Below, piece after piece: positions 1 through 10,988 of a DNA stretch of 64,000 bases; positions within the stretch are counted from its first letter, which is position 1, and each line of letters begins with the position of its first letter. Below the pieces are notes generated by a model. The model was given only the letters and a program-made list of their open reading frames with translations. It did no database searches and was not told the origin of the DNA. Origin of the DNA: Brachionus koreanus. Taxonomy: Eukaryota > Rotifera > Eurotatoria > Ploima > Brachionidae. Location of the stretch: the NCBI GenBank assembly GCA_016987375.1, contig PJRA01000509.1:1535158-1599157 (forward strand). Reading direction: 5' to 3'. The position numbers were made by a program, and so were the translations under genes.

Positions 1-440
1 ATGGATAGAAAGTAATTTGTGTTCAGATAAATGCATTACCATTTCATCTCTAATTAGCTTCTCCATTATTTTTATTAATATTGATAAAAGCGATATTGGA
101 CGATAGTTTTCAGGATTTGTTTTACCACCTTTCTTTGTATACTGGAGTAACATTAGCTCTTTTCCAACATGCTGGTATCACACTAGACTCGAAAGATAAC
201 TTAAACAGAAAAGACAGTGGTTCACATAATACATCACTGCACTCTCTAAGTACATATGGATGTATGCCATCGGTGCCTATTGATTTGTTTCTGTCCAGCT
301 CATCAAGTCGCTTTTTTATTGCAGTTGGACTGAAGACCAAATCTGGATTTACTATGCAATTTATTGGAGTTCTTAAGGGGAACTCTAGTTCGCTAATTAA
401 CTCATCATCCGCTTTAAATGAGCTGAAAAATGATCATTAA
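1..440 (-). mobile_element. Decayed non-LTR retrotransposon (LINE), reverse-transcriptase N-terminal part
   Basis: On the minus strand, from about 440 down to 1, the translation matches the start of a CR1/Jockey-like LINE reverse transcriptase: an FSS-F start near 425-440, then the block NKSIGTDGIHPYVLREC (about 285-235), then NVTPVYK. The frame breaks near 125. The next RT block, NPENYRPISLLS, continues in another frame down to the window edge, so this is a pseudogene. The upstream edge coincides with a hairpin that duplicates its first about 24 bases. The plus-strand open frame at 81-440 is its shadow. Subfamily cannot be named from this piece. Confidence 0.85.
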
Positions 441-478
441 GACATTTTTATTGGAATGATCATTTTTTCAGCTCATTT
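416..478. repeat. Inverted repeat (hairpin) at the LINE edge
   Basis: The left arm at 416-438 (AAATGAGCTGAAAAATGATC, then ATT) is matched by its reverse complement at 455-478 with one extra base in the A/T run. The arms are separated by 16 nt. The left arm lies inside the LINE reading frame and the right arm outside it. It looks like a short inverted duplication made at a breakpoint. Confidence 0.85.
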
Positions 479-719
479 ACTTACTAATTTTTATTTATTA
501 AAATTATTCTTATTAAATATTTAGGACAAAATCTATTAAAGAAGATGTTCAAATTAAGACGATCAAATCATAGTTGAGCTAAGAAAATTTAGATATGAAG
601 ATGTTGATAACAGCAATTTTTTTAATCAGATCCCATAGTTTCGGGTAAAGATACAAAGAATCAAAATTTTTTTAAGCCAGTCATCTAAAAAGTATATTAG
701 TAGTATAAACTGCAGCCTA

Positions 720-1035
720 GAGATTATCTAAGCATAGTTCTAAAGAGCTGTAGTAGTCGCTTCTTTTTGTTTCGCCATTCAACTATCAAGCTTCGCTTTG
801 AGAATATTTATGCTCTTAGCATTTACTAAATCTTCCGAGAGTTTACTCCATCCATCTATTTGTAAAAAAGTTAAATCTCGGGAGGCATTTCTTTATTCTT
901 TCACGAGTAAGAGAATAGCTAAACAATTCTCATCAATTCAAGATTGTAGTTGATGCCTTTATAAAATTCAATTTGTTTACAAAATTCAAAGATCACCTCT
1001 TAAACTTCTTGTTCAGAGCAATTAAACTAAACGAA
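720..1035 (-). mobile_element. Decayed LINE, C-terminal end of the reverse-transcriptase ORF
   Basis: The minus strand encodes, in alternating frames, the typical end of a CR1-like LINE ORF2: LTRERIKKCLPRFNFFTNR, then after a frame change WSKLSEDLVNAKSINILKAK, then a stop and a short tail. Several frameshifts and stops show it is dead. It lies upstream, in its own orientation, of the RT piece at 1-440. A C-terminal piece before an N-terminal piece means two separate insertions, not one broken copy. Confidence 0.75.
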
Positions 1036-1124
1036 TCTTTAAAACAATAATCAATTTAAATCATCCTTTATTTTTTGGTTTTAATATTTTTATTTATCAT
1101 TATTAGAAAAATAAATTTGGAAAT

Positions 1125-1171
1125 TTTCCGGGACTTGCCCGAACGACAAAAGCCTTCTTTTCAGCCCCTTT
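1125..1171 (-). repeat. Dispersed 47-bp repeat, copy A
   Basis: Read on the minus strand, this holds GGGGCTGAAAAGAAGGCTTT followed by TGTCGTTCGGGCAAGTCCCG. It matches 23983-24029 on the plus strand with only a few mismatches. It is GC-rich against its surroundings. The match fades on both sides, so it is probably a conserved fragment of a transposon. It lies about 90 nt upstream of the LINE piece at 720-1035. Confidence 0.7.
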
Positions 1172-1671
1172 GTTAATGTTTGTTATTTAGTATATCAACA
1201 AAATCAAAAATTTAGAATAAAGTATTTAAGAAGTGTTTGAAAATTTAAGATTAGAGATAAAATTTGTCTAATTGTAAAATTCATTACTAATATTCAAATC
1301 AGAAAAGAATACTTGTACTTTATTAAAAAAAAGTGATTTTTATCTTTTTATAAATTTGGCTCCATTCGAACATGAAGTGAATAACTTGATTTTTTTCAAG
1401 ATAAATTTTTGAGTAAAGATAAACAGTAATTAAGGATCTAGACTAATTGACTTAAAAAAACTAATAAATAAAATTGATTAATTTATTTGTTTAGTTAATT
1501 TATTGTTAAAATTATTTTTAGTGCAGATCGGATAATTTTTTTTCTATCTTTCGAAAAAAAGAAATTCTTTATACATTTTCCTTCTGTTCTTAAATATATT
1601 TTTCAAATTGCCTCATAGGTGACTGATTGCTATTAATTTTTGTAAAAGTTGTATTAAAACAATAAATTCAA
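1172..1671. other. Intergenic, AT-rich
   Basis: No gene or repeat recognised. It presumably holds the promoter and 5' leader of the HEY-like gene that starts at 1672. Confidence 0.5.
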
Positions 1672-2122
1672 ATGGATTCAAAATTGATGAATGGACGCAA
1701 AAGAGGAGTAATTATTTATTTAAAAAAATTAAAAAAAATTTTTTTCAAAATGATAAATTTTAATTTTAAGTCAATCGAGAAAAAGAGAAGAGATAGAATA
1801 AATTTATGTTTAATGCAGCTTAAAAATTTGGTTCCAGAAGGTTTTATTTAAATTAATTTATAAATTTAATTTTAAAGTTTGAACTCAAGCAATTCGAAAA
1901 GACCAAGTTGAAAAGCTAGAAAAAGCTGAAATTCTTAATCTAACAATAAATCATCTAAAATCAAATGCAATGCATCAAATGATAGATATTGATTTTAAAA
2001 GACAAGGCTTCAGAGATTGCATGTTCGATATTTCAACATATTTAATTAATTTTGAAAATTTAAGCATTGAAAATGAGCTTTATTCTAGATTGTTATCTCA
2101 TCTAAAACACTCGCTCAAATAA
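1672..2122 (+). CDS. HEY-like bHLH-Orange transcription factor, short form
   Basis: Three exons: 1672-1707, 1771-1840 and 1890-2122, joined in phase, 112 residues. The protein opens with a basic region and helix 1 (RKRGSIEKKRRDRINL, about residues 9-24). A second helix follows that contains KLEKAEIL, the hallmark of HEY proteins. A Gly rather than the HES proline sits in the basic region. Residues about 75-110 (RQGFRDCMFDISTYLI...LLSHLKHSL) match the Orange domain. The ORF stops directly after Orange, with no YRPW/WRPW co-repressor motif. The family binds E-box/N-box DNA and represses transcription, usually downstream of Notch. Exon 3 must start at 1890, because the AG at 1876-1877 would put a stop in frame. 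Neither this gene's exons 1 nor 2 is long enough to show as an open frame alone. Confidence 0.8.
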
Positions 2123-2243
2123 ATATTACTATACTAAAAAAAACAAAATTTTGCTTATTCAGATAAATTTTTTTCACGTTTTATTTTTTTAAAAATAAAA
2201 AAATTCTTATAAAAATTTATTTTTAATTCGAATTATTCTCTAA

Positions 2244-3080
2244 ATGGATGAATTTAAACTTAAAATTGGTATTATCGGAGGTACCGGTTTAAATAATGTC
2301 AATTTTTTACAAGACTCATACGAAATCGAATCAGATACCATTTTTGGTAAACCGTCTGATAAACTTGTTTGTGGAAAAATTAACAATGTTGACTGTGTTT
2401 TGCTGTCGAGACACGATAAAAATCATTTAACCGGACCTTCAAAGGTAAATTATAGAGCAAACTTATTAGCCTTGAAAAATGCTGGCTGTCATATTCTTTT
2501 GGTCACAACAGCATGCGGATCTTTAAATGAAAGCTACAAACCTGGTGATTTAGCCATTTTAGATGACTTTATAGACAGGACTTATAAAAGAGAACAAAGC
2601 TATTTTGATGGAACTAAAGAAGATTTTTCCAGAATATGTCACATTCCAATGTATCCTGCATTTGATAAAGAAATACGTCAAGTAATTATAGAGGAATGCA
2701 AAAAAATGGGAATTAGTTTTCATGAGCAATCGACAATGGTTACAATTGAAGGACCAAGATTTTCATCGAGAGCTGAATCTAAAATGTTTCAACAATGGGG
2801 TGGCCATACCATAAATATGACTACCTGTCCTGAAGTCGTGCTAGCCAAGGAACTAGGTATGCCCTATGCTTCCATTGGAATTGTTACTGATTATGATTGT
2901 TGGCGAGATCATGTTGATGATAGTGAACACGTAGATGTTGCCTCTGTTCTTAAGACATTCAAAGAATCGCTTCACAAAGTTACTAATTTAGTTTATGAAG
3001 TTGTGCCACGTTTGGCAAAGATAGACTGGCGACCAATATTGGAAGAATATTCAAAAAGAGTAGAAAACAGTAAAATGTAA
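2244..3080 (+). CDS. MTAP: S-methyl-5'-thioadenosine phosphorylase
   Basis: Single-exon gene, 278 residues, close to the 283 of human MTAP. It cleaves methylthioadenosine with phosphate to adenine and methylthioribose-1-phosphate in the cytosolic methionine and purine salvage pathway. Visible signatures: N-terminal phosphate loop IIGGTGL (about residues 10-16), SRHDKNH (about 56-62), TTACGSL (about 91-97), MVTIEGPRFSSRAES (about 165-180), NMTTCPEVVLAKE and the purine-binding DYDCW near residue 220. The MTAP-type EGPRFSSRAES and TTCPE blocks separate it from ordinary purine nucleoside phosphorylase. An ATG follows an A/T-rich leader and AATAAA lies about 70 nt after the stop. It starts 122 nt after the HEY-like gene. 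No intron is seen, unlike the vertebrate gene. Confidence 0.95.
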   Translation: MDEFKLKIGIIGGTGLNNVNFLQDSYEIESDTIFGKPSDKLVCGKINNVDCVLLSRHDKNHLTGPSKVNYRANLLALKNAGCHILLVTTACGSLNESYKPGDLAILDDFIDRTYKREQSYFDGTKEDFSRICHIPMYPAFDKEIRQVIIEECKKMGISFHEQSTMVTIEGPRFSSRAESKMFQQWGGHTINMTTCPEVVLAKELGMPYASIGIVTDYDCWRDHVDDSEHVDVASVLKTFKESLHKVTNLVYEVVPRLAKIDWRPILEEYSKRVENSKM

Positions 3081-3148
3081 AGCTGTTTTTGATTTTAATT
3101 TTTTAAATTATTTTAGTCTAAACTAGGTCATTGTTTTAACATTTATTT

Positions 3149-3154
3149 AATAAA
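3149..3154 (+). terminator. Probable polyadenylation signal of MTAP
   Basis: AATAAA, 69 nt after the MTAP stop codon and before the next gene begins at 3247. Confidence 0.5.
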
Positions 3155-3246
3155 ATTTGATAAAAGCTCTGACTAAAGCAATATATTTTTTTTTTTTTTA
3201 TTTTCATAAAATTATTTTTATTCTTGATTAAATAAAAGCGTAAATA

Positions 3247-3996
3247 ATGAACTCTAAATATTCTGTTTTGCTCTATGTCCCAAATATTATAGGTAATTTA
3301 GATTTATTTATATTTTAAAAGTATTTGAAAAAACCTATTCTAATAAAGACTATTTTCGACTTATTTTAATAATTTTTGCATGGAAATACATTAATGAAAC
3401 GAGTATTTTTTTAGTGTTATACATTTTTCAAATATCACTAGATTGTAAGTAAATTTAGAAATTTTATTAGATCAGTTTAACAATGCACTTTAGTTTTTGA
3501 TGGATATTTTGCCAAAAAATTGAATCAAATTAGCAGCTTTGGTGCGTGGTTGGACGTGATTTTGGACAATATGGGTCGAGGAATTCTTTGGGTGCACATT
3601 TGGGAAGTAATTTTTAATTTAATTTTTCTTTTTAGCAAAACTTAAATTTAACTTAACATTAAGTTCGGTTACATTGTGTCTGTAATAGAATGGGTCACGT
3701 TTAGTTTCACCCAAAAGGGTGGAGCTAAATGGAAAGAAATGTTTGATCAGGCACCTTATTTGGTAAAGAGAGTTTTTCAAAATAATTTTAAGAACCCGTT
3801 AGGCATTACAGCGATTTCAGCAGGACTGCAAGGCTTGCCAATCTGGCTCTATTTTTTTCTAAAATATGGAATTTCTACAACCGGAATCTTATTTTTCATA
3901 ATCACATCTATCCTTGCTTATTGTATCATTGGAAGAATCATTTGTTTCGTGGTTGAAGTAATTTACGATGCTTTTAAAAAATTTCAATTTATTTAA
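3247..3996 (+). CDS. CDP-alcohol phosphatidyltransferase, phosphatidylinositol-synthase-like
   Basis: Four exons: 3247-3292, 3322-3444, 3494-3606 and 3664-3996, all in phase, 204 residues (human CDIPT has 213). It opens like PI synthase with LLYVPNII. The family motif D-x2-D-G-x2-A-R-x8-G-x3-D-x3-D is complete at D56, D59, G60, A63, G73, D77 and D81, except that the arginine is lysine (K64). The block LDFFDGYFAKKLNQ aligns with that of animal PI synthases. Hydrophobic stretches in exon 2 and in the last third (about residues 130-190) indicate membrane helices. Family members join an alcohol such as inositol to CDP-diacylglycerol in the ER. Downstream of the motif it diverges from CDIPT, so the alcohol substrate is not certain. 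It sits 167 nt after MTAP on the same strand. Confidence 0.75.
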
Positions 3997-5365
3997 TTCT
4001 TAATTTAGCTCTGGGTTATATTTAAGCATCTGCAAATTCTTATTGAACAAGATTCAAAAACCTCTTAAAAAATTAAATCATTTAATATTATTTAATTGCA
4101 TTCTTTTAAATAAAATTTTTATCTGTTGTTGATTTTAATTGATTGATCATTAAAAAGTGTAATTTTGTAAATTAAATTGTAAGAATCGTGTCTTTTATAT
4201 TTTCTGTTTTTTCAAAAAAATTTTTTATCAATAATTTTCGTCAAAAAAGGGAAGATAACATGCTAATTGGGTTTCTGTCATCTCTTTTCTTAAATTTAAT
4301 TAGGTGGTTTCTTTGCAATCTATGATACACATTTTTATTCATCAAAATTGATTAGATCAAGTCTCTAAATTGTTCTATACTGAGTTAAAATCGATAAAAC
4401 TTTTGCTTCAATAATCAAATAATGTTAAAAAATTAAATTTTTTATGTAATTTTTTTCTCTAATAAGTTGAAATTAGAAAGGTGAAATGAATAAATAAAAT
4501 TTTATCAAACAATTTTTACGGATAAAAACCTTATTATTAGTTTATTTTTCATTTTTTTTTATTTTGAATAATCAATACATTTATTAGCAAATTATTATTT
4601 GTCACTAATGAAGAAAAAAAAATCGATTTTTTTTCAGTTTTGGCTGCAAATTTTTTCCTTAATAAAATTAATTATTATAATTTCAAAATATAATATATCT
4701 TGTAATAAAAGCCTAACAAACACGAACCATGCAAGCCAACAATGAGTGAATTGAAACTAAGCTTTTTCATTGTAAATCATGCTTCCAGAGCTATTGTCTC
4801 AGAGTTATCTAAAAATTTAGGACGTCTTCTTCGTTCATAAATAGATTAATATAAGACTGTTTCATTTTCAATCTTTTAAATCTAATAATTTGCTACTAGT
4901 TTACCTATTTTTAACTTTTTAAACAATGAAATAAATTAATGAAATTATTTTCGTGATAATAAAGATTTTGAATGGGAAATTTTTTTCTTTAGATTTAATT
5001 CTTCAAGCTCATAATAATTCCTGTAATTAAATTATTTAGATATAAGAATTTAATTGTTAAAAAATTGTTTAATTAATATTAATTTAATAGACAAATTTAT
5101 TATATGTTCTTTTTTTTAATTTATCAATTTAAATTATATATATTAGATTAATGGAATTTTTCAAGTGTTAAAATTTCTTTTAACTGTGTCTGAACAAAAC
5201 AGAATCAATGCGATTAGTTTATGTCATTCAAAAATAAAGTATGTTAAATCAATATAAGAAAAACGACTTATTTGATACGAATGACAGGAAAAATTAATTT
5301 ATTTTTTTCTCTATTTTAGATTTATGATAGATATGCAAAATTGGCAAAGAAAATAAACCAACAAA
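3997..5365. other. Intergenic, 1.37 kb
   Basis: Mostly A/T runs. A less AT-rich patch at about 4715-4830 encodes nothing recognisable on either strand. A T-rich tract ending in AG at 5318-5320, about 45 nt before the stonin ATG, could be a cis or trans splice acceptor in its leader. Confidence 0.4.
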
Positions 5366-8300
5366 ATGGAAGAGCCCAAGGATTTTAAGCTTTTAGATGA
5401 TGAAGAAGAAAATTTGAGCCAAAATCCAGCAGAAAATACGCAACCGTTCTCTCGGACTCAAAGCAGGTCGAGCAGTAGTCAATCATTTACAAATGAGAGT
5501 AAAATATCAGGAATAAAAATCAGTCCCAATAGACCCAATTCAAAAAAAATAGAACTAAAATCAATTGACAGACCACGCAGCCATTCACCTTTAAAGCTAA
5601 ATGGAATCGAGGACTACATTCAACAGTATGAGAAGCGTAAATCTATCGAAAACTTGACTCATATTCCAAATAAGATAACAATGAACCTTAAAATGGACGA
5701 TTTACTTTCGTCTAAAAACGAGTCTGCTTCGTACCAAATGTTGTCTGATTTTAGCGTACTTACTGGCGATATTGAAGAATTCACGTCTAAAATAAATCGA
5801 AAAAAATCGATTGACGATGACTTTGAAGATGATGATGTGAATGAAATTGATGAAAGTGAAATAAAACCGGACTCAACCAATCTTAATTACAAGTATACTG
5901 CAGTTTATCGCAAAGATCAGGCTACAGGCTCTTTCCAAGAAGAGAGCAAAATTGTTTTCGAGCACAAAAAAGGTGAGTCAATGCCATTTCAGCCGGTCAA
6001 GCCTAAACCATCAATTCCTCCATCTGCGAATCCAAAATCTCAAATTGAACTCGCCCTAGAAGCACTTAGAAAAAACTCAGAAAAACTAGACAGCAAATTG
6101 GAAAAATTAGACGACATTACACCTTCGTCAAATTACTATTATGATGTAAGTCCTCTTGAGCCTAGTCCAACTGAAGAGCCACTTCCTGAATTAAAAAAAA
6201 AAAACGAAGATTTTTTTAATGACATTTTGTCCAAATCAGATAATTTGCTAGCTCAGACTCAAGATAAACTTGAACGTTTGAGCAAATTAGAAACAGTTAA
6301 TAAGCCATTAACTACATTTGTACAAGAGCAAACTTCTTCTATCAAAGAAAAGCCAAAACCAACAGCTTCTTTGATCACACCTGAGACTAGTATAAACAAT
6401 TCTAAATCTTTGATTGATCTAAAGACTAGTCAAAGTCAAATAAACATACCAGAAGTGGACAGTTCAGTTCAAGAGTGCAATCAAGTCGATTTGCTATTCG
6501 ATTTAAGCTCGGACCAATTCATTCCAATAGACAGTTCAATAAGACCAGAAGGCTCTTATGTTGATTTATTAGGATTGGAAAGCACTGAAACAGCACCAGT
6601 CGAAAACGCCACAAGTTTTAGCATTGATGCTGACTTACTTGATTTGAACTTGGATATTAGTGCTAGAGAGCCACAAGCTCCTACAATAGACATTCATATT
6701 TCAGAGCCTATTGATGAAATAAATGATAGCAATATAGTACCTGATGACTATTTTAATTTAAATAATGAAAAACCAAAGAATGAGAGTGGATCTAATTCGC
6801 CCCAAGCAACAAGTCGAGTTGAGTCTCCGATTAAGAAAGAGCCGGATGTTATGGTCAAATCAAAAGAGGGCGGAGAAAAAAAAACCATTTGGACCAAAGG
6901 CGACAAAGAGGTTGAAACAAGTTCTTCATCTGATGAAGATGATGCCCAAAAATTTCAAGTCAGAATTAGACCTAAGGCCAATAAGCAAGAAAATTCTGAA
7001 GAAATCAAGCCTTTTGTTCCGTTGCTGCCCAAACCTCCCAAATCGGCTGAAGAAATTGAACAACTGAGGCTTAGAAGACAATCTAGTGAGACTGGTTCAA
7101 TTACTCGTTCAATTAAAGAAAGCTCGTCATCGGATGACGAATGTCCTGTTGTACTAAAACAAAATGAAGAAAGAAAAGAGAGTGTTAAGAGCGAATTTAA
7201 TTTAGAACTGCCTGACGATGATGATTCTTTACCATTGAGTGATTTTAATGAAAAGTATGAGCTTTCCAAATATTCGGATGAAAACTATGGATGCATTGTT
7301 TTGGTTCGGCAGCCATTTAGAAGTGCCAACATTATGTACAAAAATGCGTTACAAAAAGTAACCGAAGTACGAACTTGGACAGAATGCCTAGTTAAATTGA
7401 TAGATTCTGAATCAGGTATATCACTTTTCTTTTTTTTTAAATAAACAAACTTTATATTTAGATCAGTAAATTCCTTATAATTTATTTTAATTGTAACTAA
7501 ATGATCACATTGCTCTGAATTAATTAACACTATAAAGCCCAGCGGGTCAAATTGATCCGCTGATTTAAAAACTTTAATTTGATATTTTTTCTGAAAGAAA
7601 CAAAATTTTGAAAGTAAATTTCTTAATAAATGTTGTCAATTTCTAAATATTTATTCATTTCTCACTCTAGATATTTTAATTTATTAATTTTGCAATAAAA
7701 CAACCGGGCATTCTAGAGTCAAATTTAAATAGCAAATTTTTTACTGTTTCAGCAAAAATAATTTAAATTTTAGACAGGAGGCCGGCTCATTTTTTGCTGA
7801 AAAAATTCTTAGCTTGTGTTTTTTTGTATACTTTTGTTTACTTTATCTTGAAATCGAAATCAAATTTATAAAACTTTTCTTTTCTTGACAAAGCCTGAAC
7901 CTATCGACATAGGATACAAGAGCGCTTTTTTTCCTTTTTTGATAAAATACACAAAAGTTCAGAAAAGGACACAAATGTCAAAATGTTTTTTCTCTGATTA
8001 TCAATCCTAGTTCTTCAAAAACATTAGATAATGTTGAGTTTCTGATAAAAAGTACTTTTAAAATTTAAATTCAACTGTTTTTTTTTACTTTCAAAACCTT
8101 CTTCTTTAATATAATAAAAATATCAAATCGTTTTCTATCGATTCGTATAGTATAAATATAAAGGAGCGTTATTCTAGTAGCATAGATATAAAGTGGGAAT
8201 TTATTAAAAAATTTTACTAAATTTGCCAAATTATTAATTACCAAAAAATAATTACAAAAAAATTTCCCATCAATCAAGATGATATTTGGTAATCAGAAGT

Positions 8301-10465
8301 CTAAAAAACTTATTTGGCTTTTATTTTTAATCTTTTTTAGACAAGAAATTTCAAAAATTATCTAAATTTAAGCATTAAAATAAATTAAATTATTAAGCCT
8401 ACAATTTAAGGAGTCAAGTACAGTTTATTAAATCCTTATCATCAAGATTTAAATTTCAACTCTTTAAAATTTTTTTAAAATACCTTTGATGTTCAAAAAT
8501 GTTACTTCTAGTGTATTTAAAATGATGCAGAAATTTTTTTTAAATTCAAAATAAAAATTATTAGACTAATTTTATTTTTTTTTAAATTGATAAATCTGGG
8601 AAAAAATTAGCAGAAATATGATTCAAATTTATACAATAAATTAAACATTCTTAAAAAGTTAATAATTTAAAAAAATGTCAAAATTTTTTTTCTATTTTTC
8701 AAACGTGTCAAAATTTAAGGTGGAAAAAAATTAATTTTTTTCAATGCTCATGAATTGATAACTTTGGCAACAGAAAAAGAAACAACTATTGACGACATAA
8801 TCGAAACACAAGTGATTAATAAAATGGACGCTTTGAATGGAGAAGAGACAGAAAAAATTCGACCATTCCATGAAATAGAGCTTAAGGAAAGCTATAAATT
8901 TACTGATATGTGCTTACAACAATATGATAATTTTAGTAAAATACATACTTTTAAAATTCAGGACATAATTTTTAAAGAAACATTTCAAATGAGGCCTGAC
9001 AGAATTATGGCCTTACCGGAAAGATTTCTTAAACGATTCACAAAAGCCAAAGTCACATCTTTAATTGATCATACACCATTGCCATTTGAAATTTGCAAGT
9101 TCGGACATTTGAGTTATTCTTACTTGAGGTCATTTTTGCTTCTGTTACAAGATGCGTTTTGGTCAATTCCGACCATAACTCGAAAGATGCAGCGCGAGAA
9201 ACAGCTACAACAAATTCAAAGTCAATCGATTGCTTCTGCCGTGTCTTTTACGGCAGCTGCTGCATCTTTTTTCTCATTAGGTTCTAACAAACAGATTCAA
9301 AATCCCACGTTGAATTCGATAACATCAAATCATTCACGAGAAGAAATCACTGTCAAAGTGGTCGATGAATATAGAGCCAAATTAGACAAAGAGAGCAGAA
9401 TAAAGGAGCACAAAAGCCGAACTAGAGTTTTTTTGACAGTTTTCCTAAATTCAGACGATCCAATTATAGAAATTGGCATGAATGACGTATTAAGACATGG
9501 CAAGGAAATTGTTGGACGACATGATATTATACCAATTAAGACTGAGCAGTGGATATCACCAGAATTGTTTGAGTTAAATGAAAAAGTGGTAAATAAAGAA
9601 GAATTTGAAAATACTCATTGTCTTCGTTGTGTACAAATGCCGGACAATTTACTAGTTGAAATAATGAGATTTAGAACTAGACCGCGTCGAAACTACGAGC
9701 TTCCATTACAAGTTAGGTGCTTCATGAGCATTGTGGGCCGCAAAGTAGAAATAAGAATTGAATGCACTGTTACCGGAAGCTATTTTACCAATGTTAATGA
9801 TATCCACTGTCAAGATATTCAAATAAGATTTCCACTTCCCGATGTTTGGGTCTATTTGTTTCGAGTCGAAAAAATGTTTAGATATGGTGCTGTTCATTCA
9901 ACTAAAACGAAATTGGGAAAGATCAAAGGTCTAGATCGCTTATTGATCAACAAAACAGCTCATCAAGCAGCTTTAATGGAGGCTTCATGTGGAACTGCAA
10001 AATACGAACAAGCTTTTAAGGCATTGGTTTGGAGAATAAATCAACTGCCTGTGAAAAATAAAGGTATCTAGAAAAAAATAAGATAAATTAGCTAGAAAAA
10101 ATGGAGCTAAATTTTTTAAATATTTTTATTCTTTAGATATTTACAAGACTCAGTTGTTTATTTGTCGACTTAACTTGCAGGAATATGATCAATTTCCTGA
10201 CAATTATGATGAAACAGCACAGGTTCAGTTCTCGATGCCGATCTGTGCCTCGTCGAAAAGTCAAGTAAGATCAGTGTCGGTGAATTGTTGCGATGAGCCA
10301 CCGGAAAAATGGGCAAAGTTAAAAAGTAAGTTTGAGTATGACTTGGAGATCAATTACGCATTTGATCAGGCCGAAATTCCAAAATTGGATATGGAAAATT
10401 GTGCTGAACTTCAACACTTGAGTCAAACTGAATCAGAAGCGGACAATAATGAAGATGATGATTAG
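5366..10465 (+). CDS. Stonin (AP-2 mu-homology endocytic adaptor)
   Basis: Three exons: 5366-7415, 8720-10063 and 10137-10465, joined in phase, about 1,240 residues. Stonins are cytosolic clathrin-adaptor partners that sort synaptotagmin during synaptic-vesicle endocytosis. Residues 1 to about 640 are acidic, low complexity and Ser/Pro-rich. They carry repeated DLL-type clathrin/adaptor motifs (DLLFDL, VDLLGL, ADLLDLNL). A stonin-homology region follows, then the mu-homology domain, which runs through exon 2 (LQQYDNFSKIHT, KFGHLSYSYLRSFLL, YELPLQVRCFMSI) into exon 3. I saw no NPF motif. Exon 2 must begin at 8720 so that ESG|GKKLIFF stays in frame. Intron 1 (1.3 kb) is unusually long here and contains a MITE. 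The tail ends in EADNNEDDD. Confidence 0.9.
7524..7724. mobile_element. piggyBac-like MITE, copy 1, in stonin intron 1
   Basis: Left end is TTAA then CACTATAAAGCCCAGC (7524-7543). The right end reads, inverted, ACTCTAGAATGCCCGG (7704-7719), with the flanking TTAA decayed. Length is about 200 bp with no ORF. Its ends match copies at 23323, 25952, 33160 and 53614. TTAA target sites and a CACTAGA-type end are the mark of piggyBac-superfamily elements. A small hairpin (GCGGGTCAA...GATCCGC) sits just inside the left end. Confidence 0.6.
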
Positions 10466-10497
10466 ATGATGAACGAAATTATTTTTGTACCCTTTCC

Positions 10498-10503
10498 AAT
10501 AAA
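10498..10503 (+). terminator. Probable polyadenylation signal of stonin
   Basis: AATAAA, 33 nt after the stonin stop codon. Confidence 0.55.
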
Positions 10504-10988
10504 CCCGAATCCCTATGCAACGTGTATTTAAAACATTCTGCTAGCTAGAAATCGAATTTCTTGATTAAAAATTAAAATTTATTTATTTTTTTTTAAAATG
10601 GTTTATTAAATACTGTTCAAAATATAAAATAAAAATTGTAAACTTTTCTAAATTATTAAATAAATGTTACCTCTAAAGTAGATTATTCTATTAATTTAAA
10701 TCATTTATTTAACTTTTAAATGAAAAAAAAATTATATTTAAATATTTTAAACATTTTTTCTATATTTTAAAAATTAGAATTTCTTAGAAATAATTTTTTA
10801 GTATAAATAATTGTCATTAGTTCAAAAATACATAAGTTAAATTGGCGGTTTAATAATTGCAATTAAAAAAAAATTTAAAAAATTAAGGCAAACAAAAAAA
10901 TATTCTCATATTTATCAGTTATTCTCTTTAAGTAGTTTGAAATATTTTTCTTTTTTATATTGAATTAATTTATTAATCGAAAAAAAAA
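10504..10988. other. Intergenic, AT-rich
   Basis: About 485 nt of A/T-rich sequence between stonin and the LITAF-domain gene. No gene or repeat seen. Confidence 0.5.

Noticed and set aside
81..440. 119-residue open frame on the plus strand
   Set aside because: It is the antisense of the LINE reverse-transcriptase fragment, which has clear family motifs on the minus strand.
8500..8520. ACTTCTAGTG near TATTTAA, resembling a TTAA MITE right end
   Set aside because: No partner left end within 300 bp and no intact TTAA.
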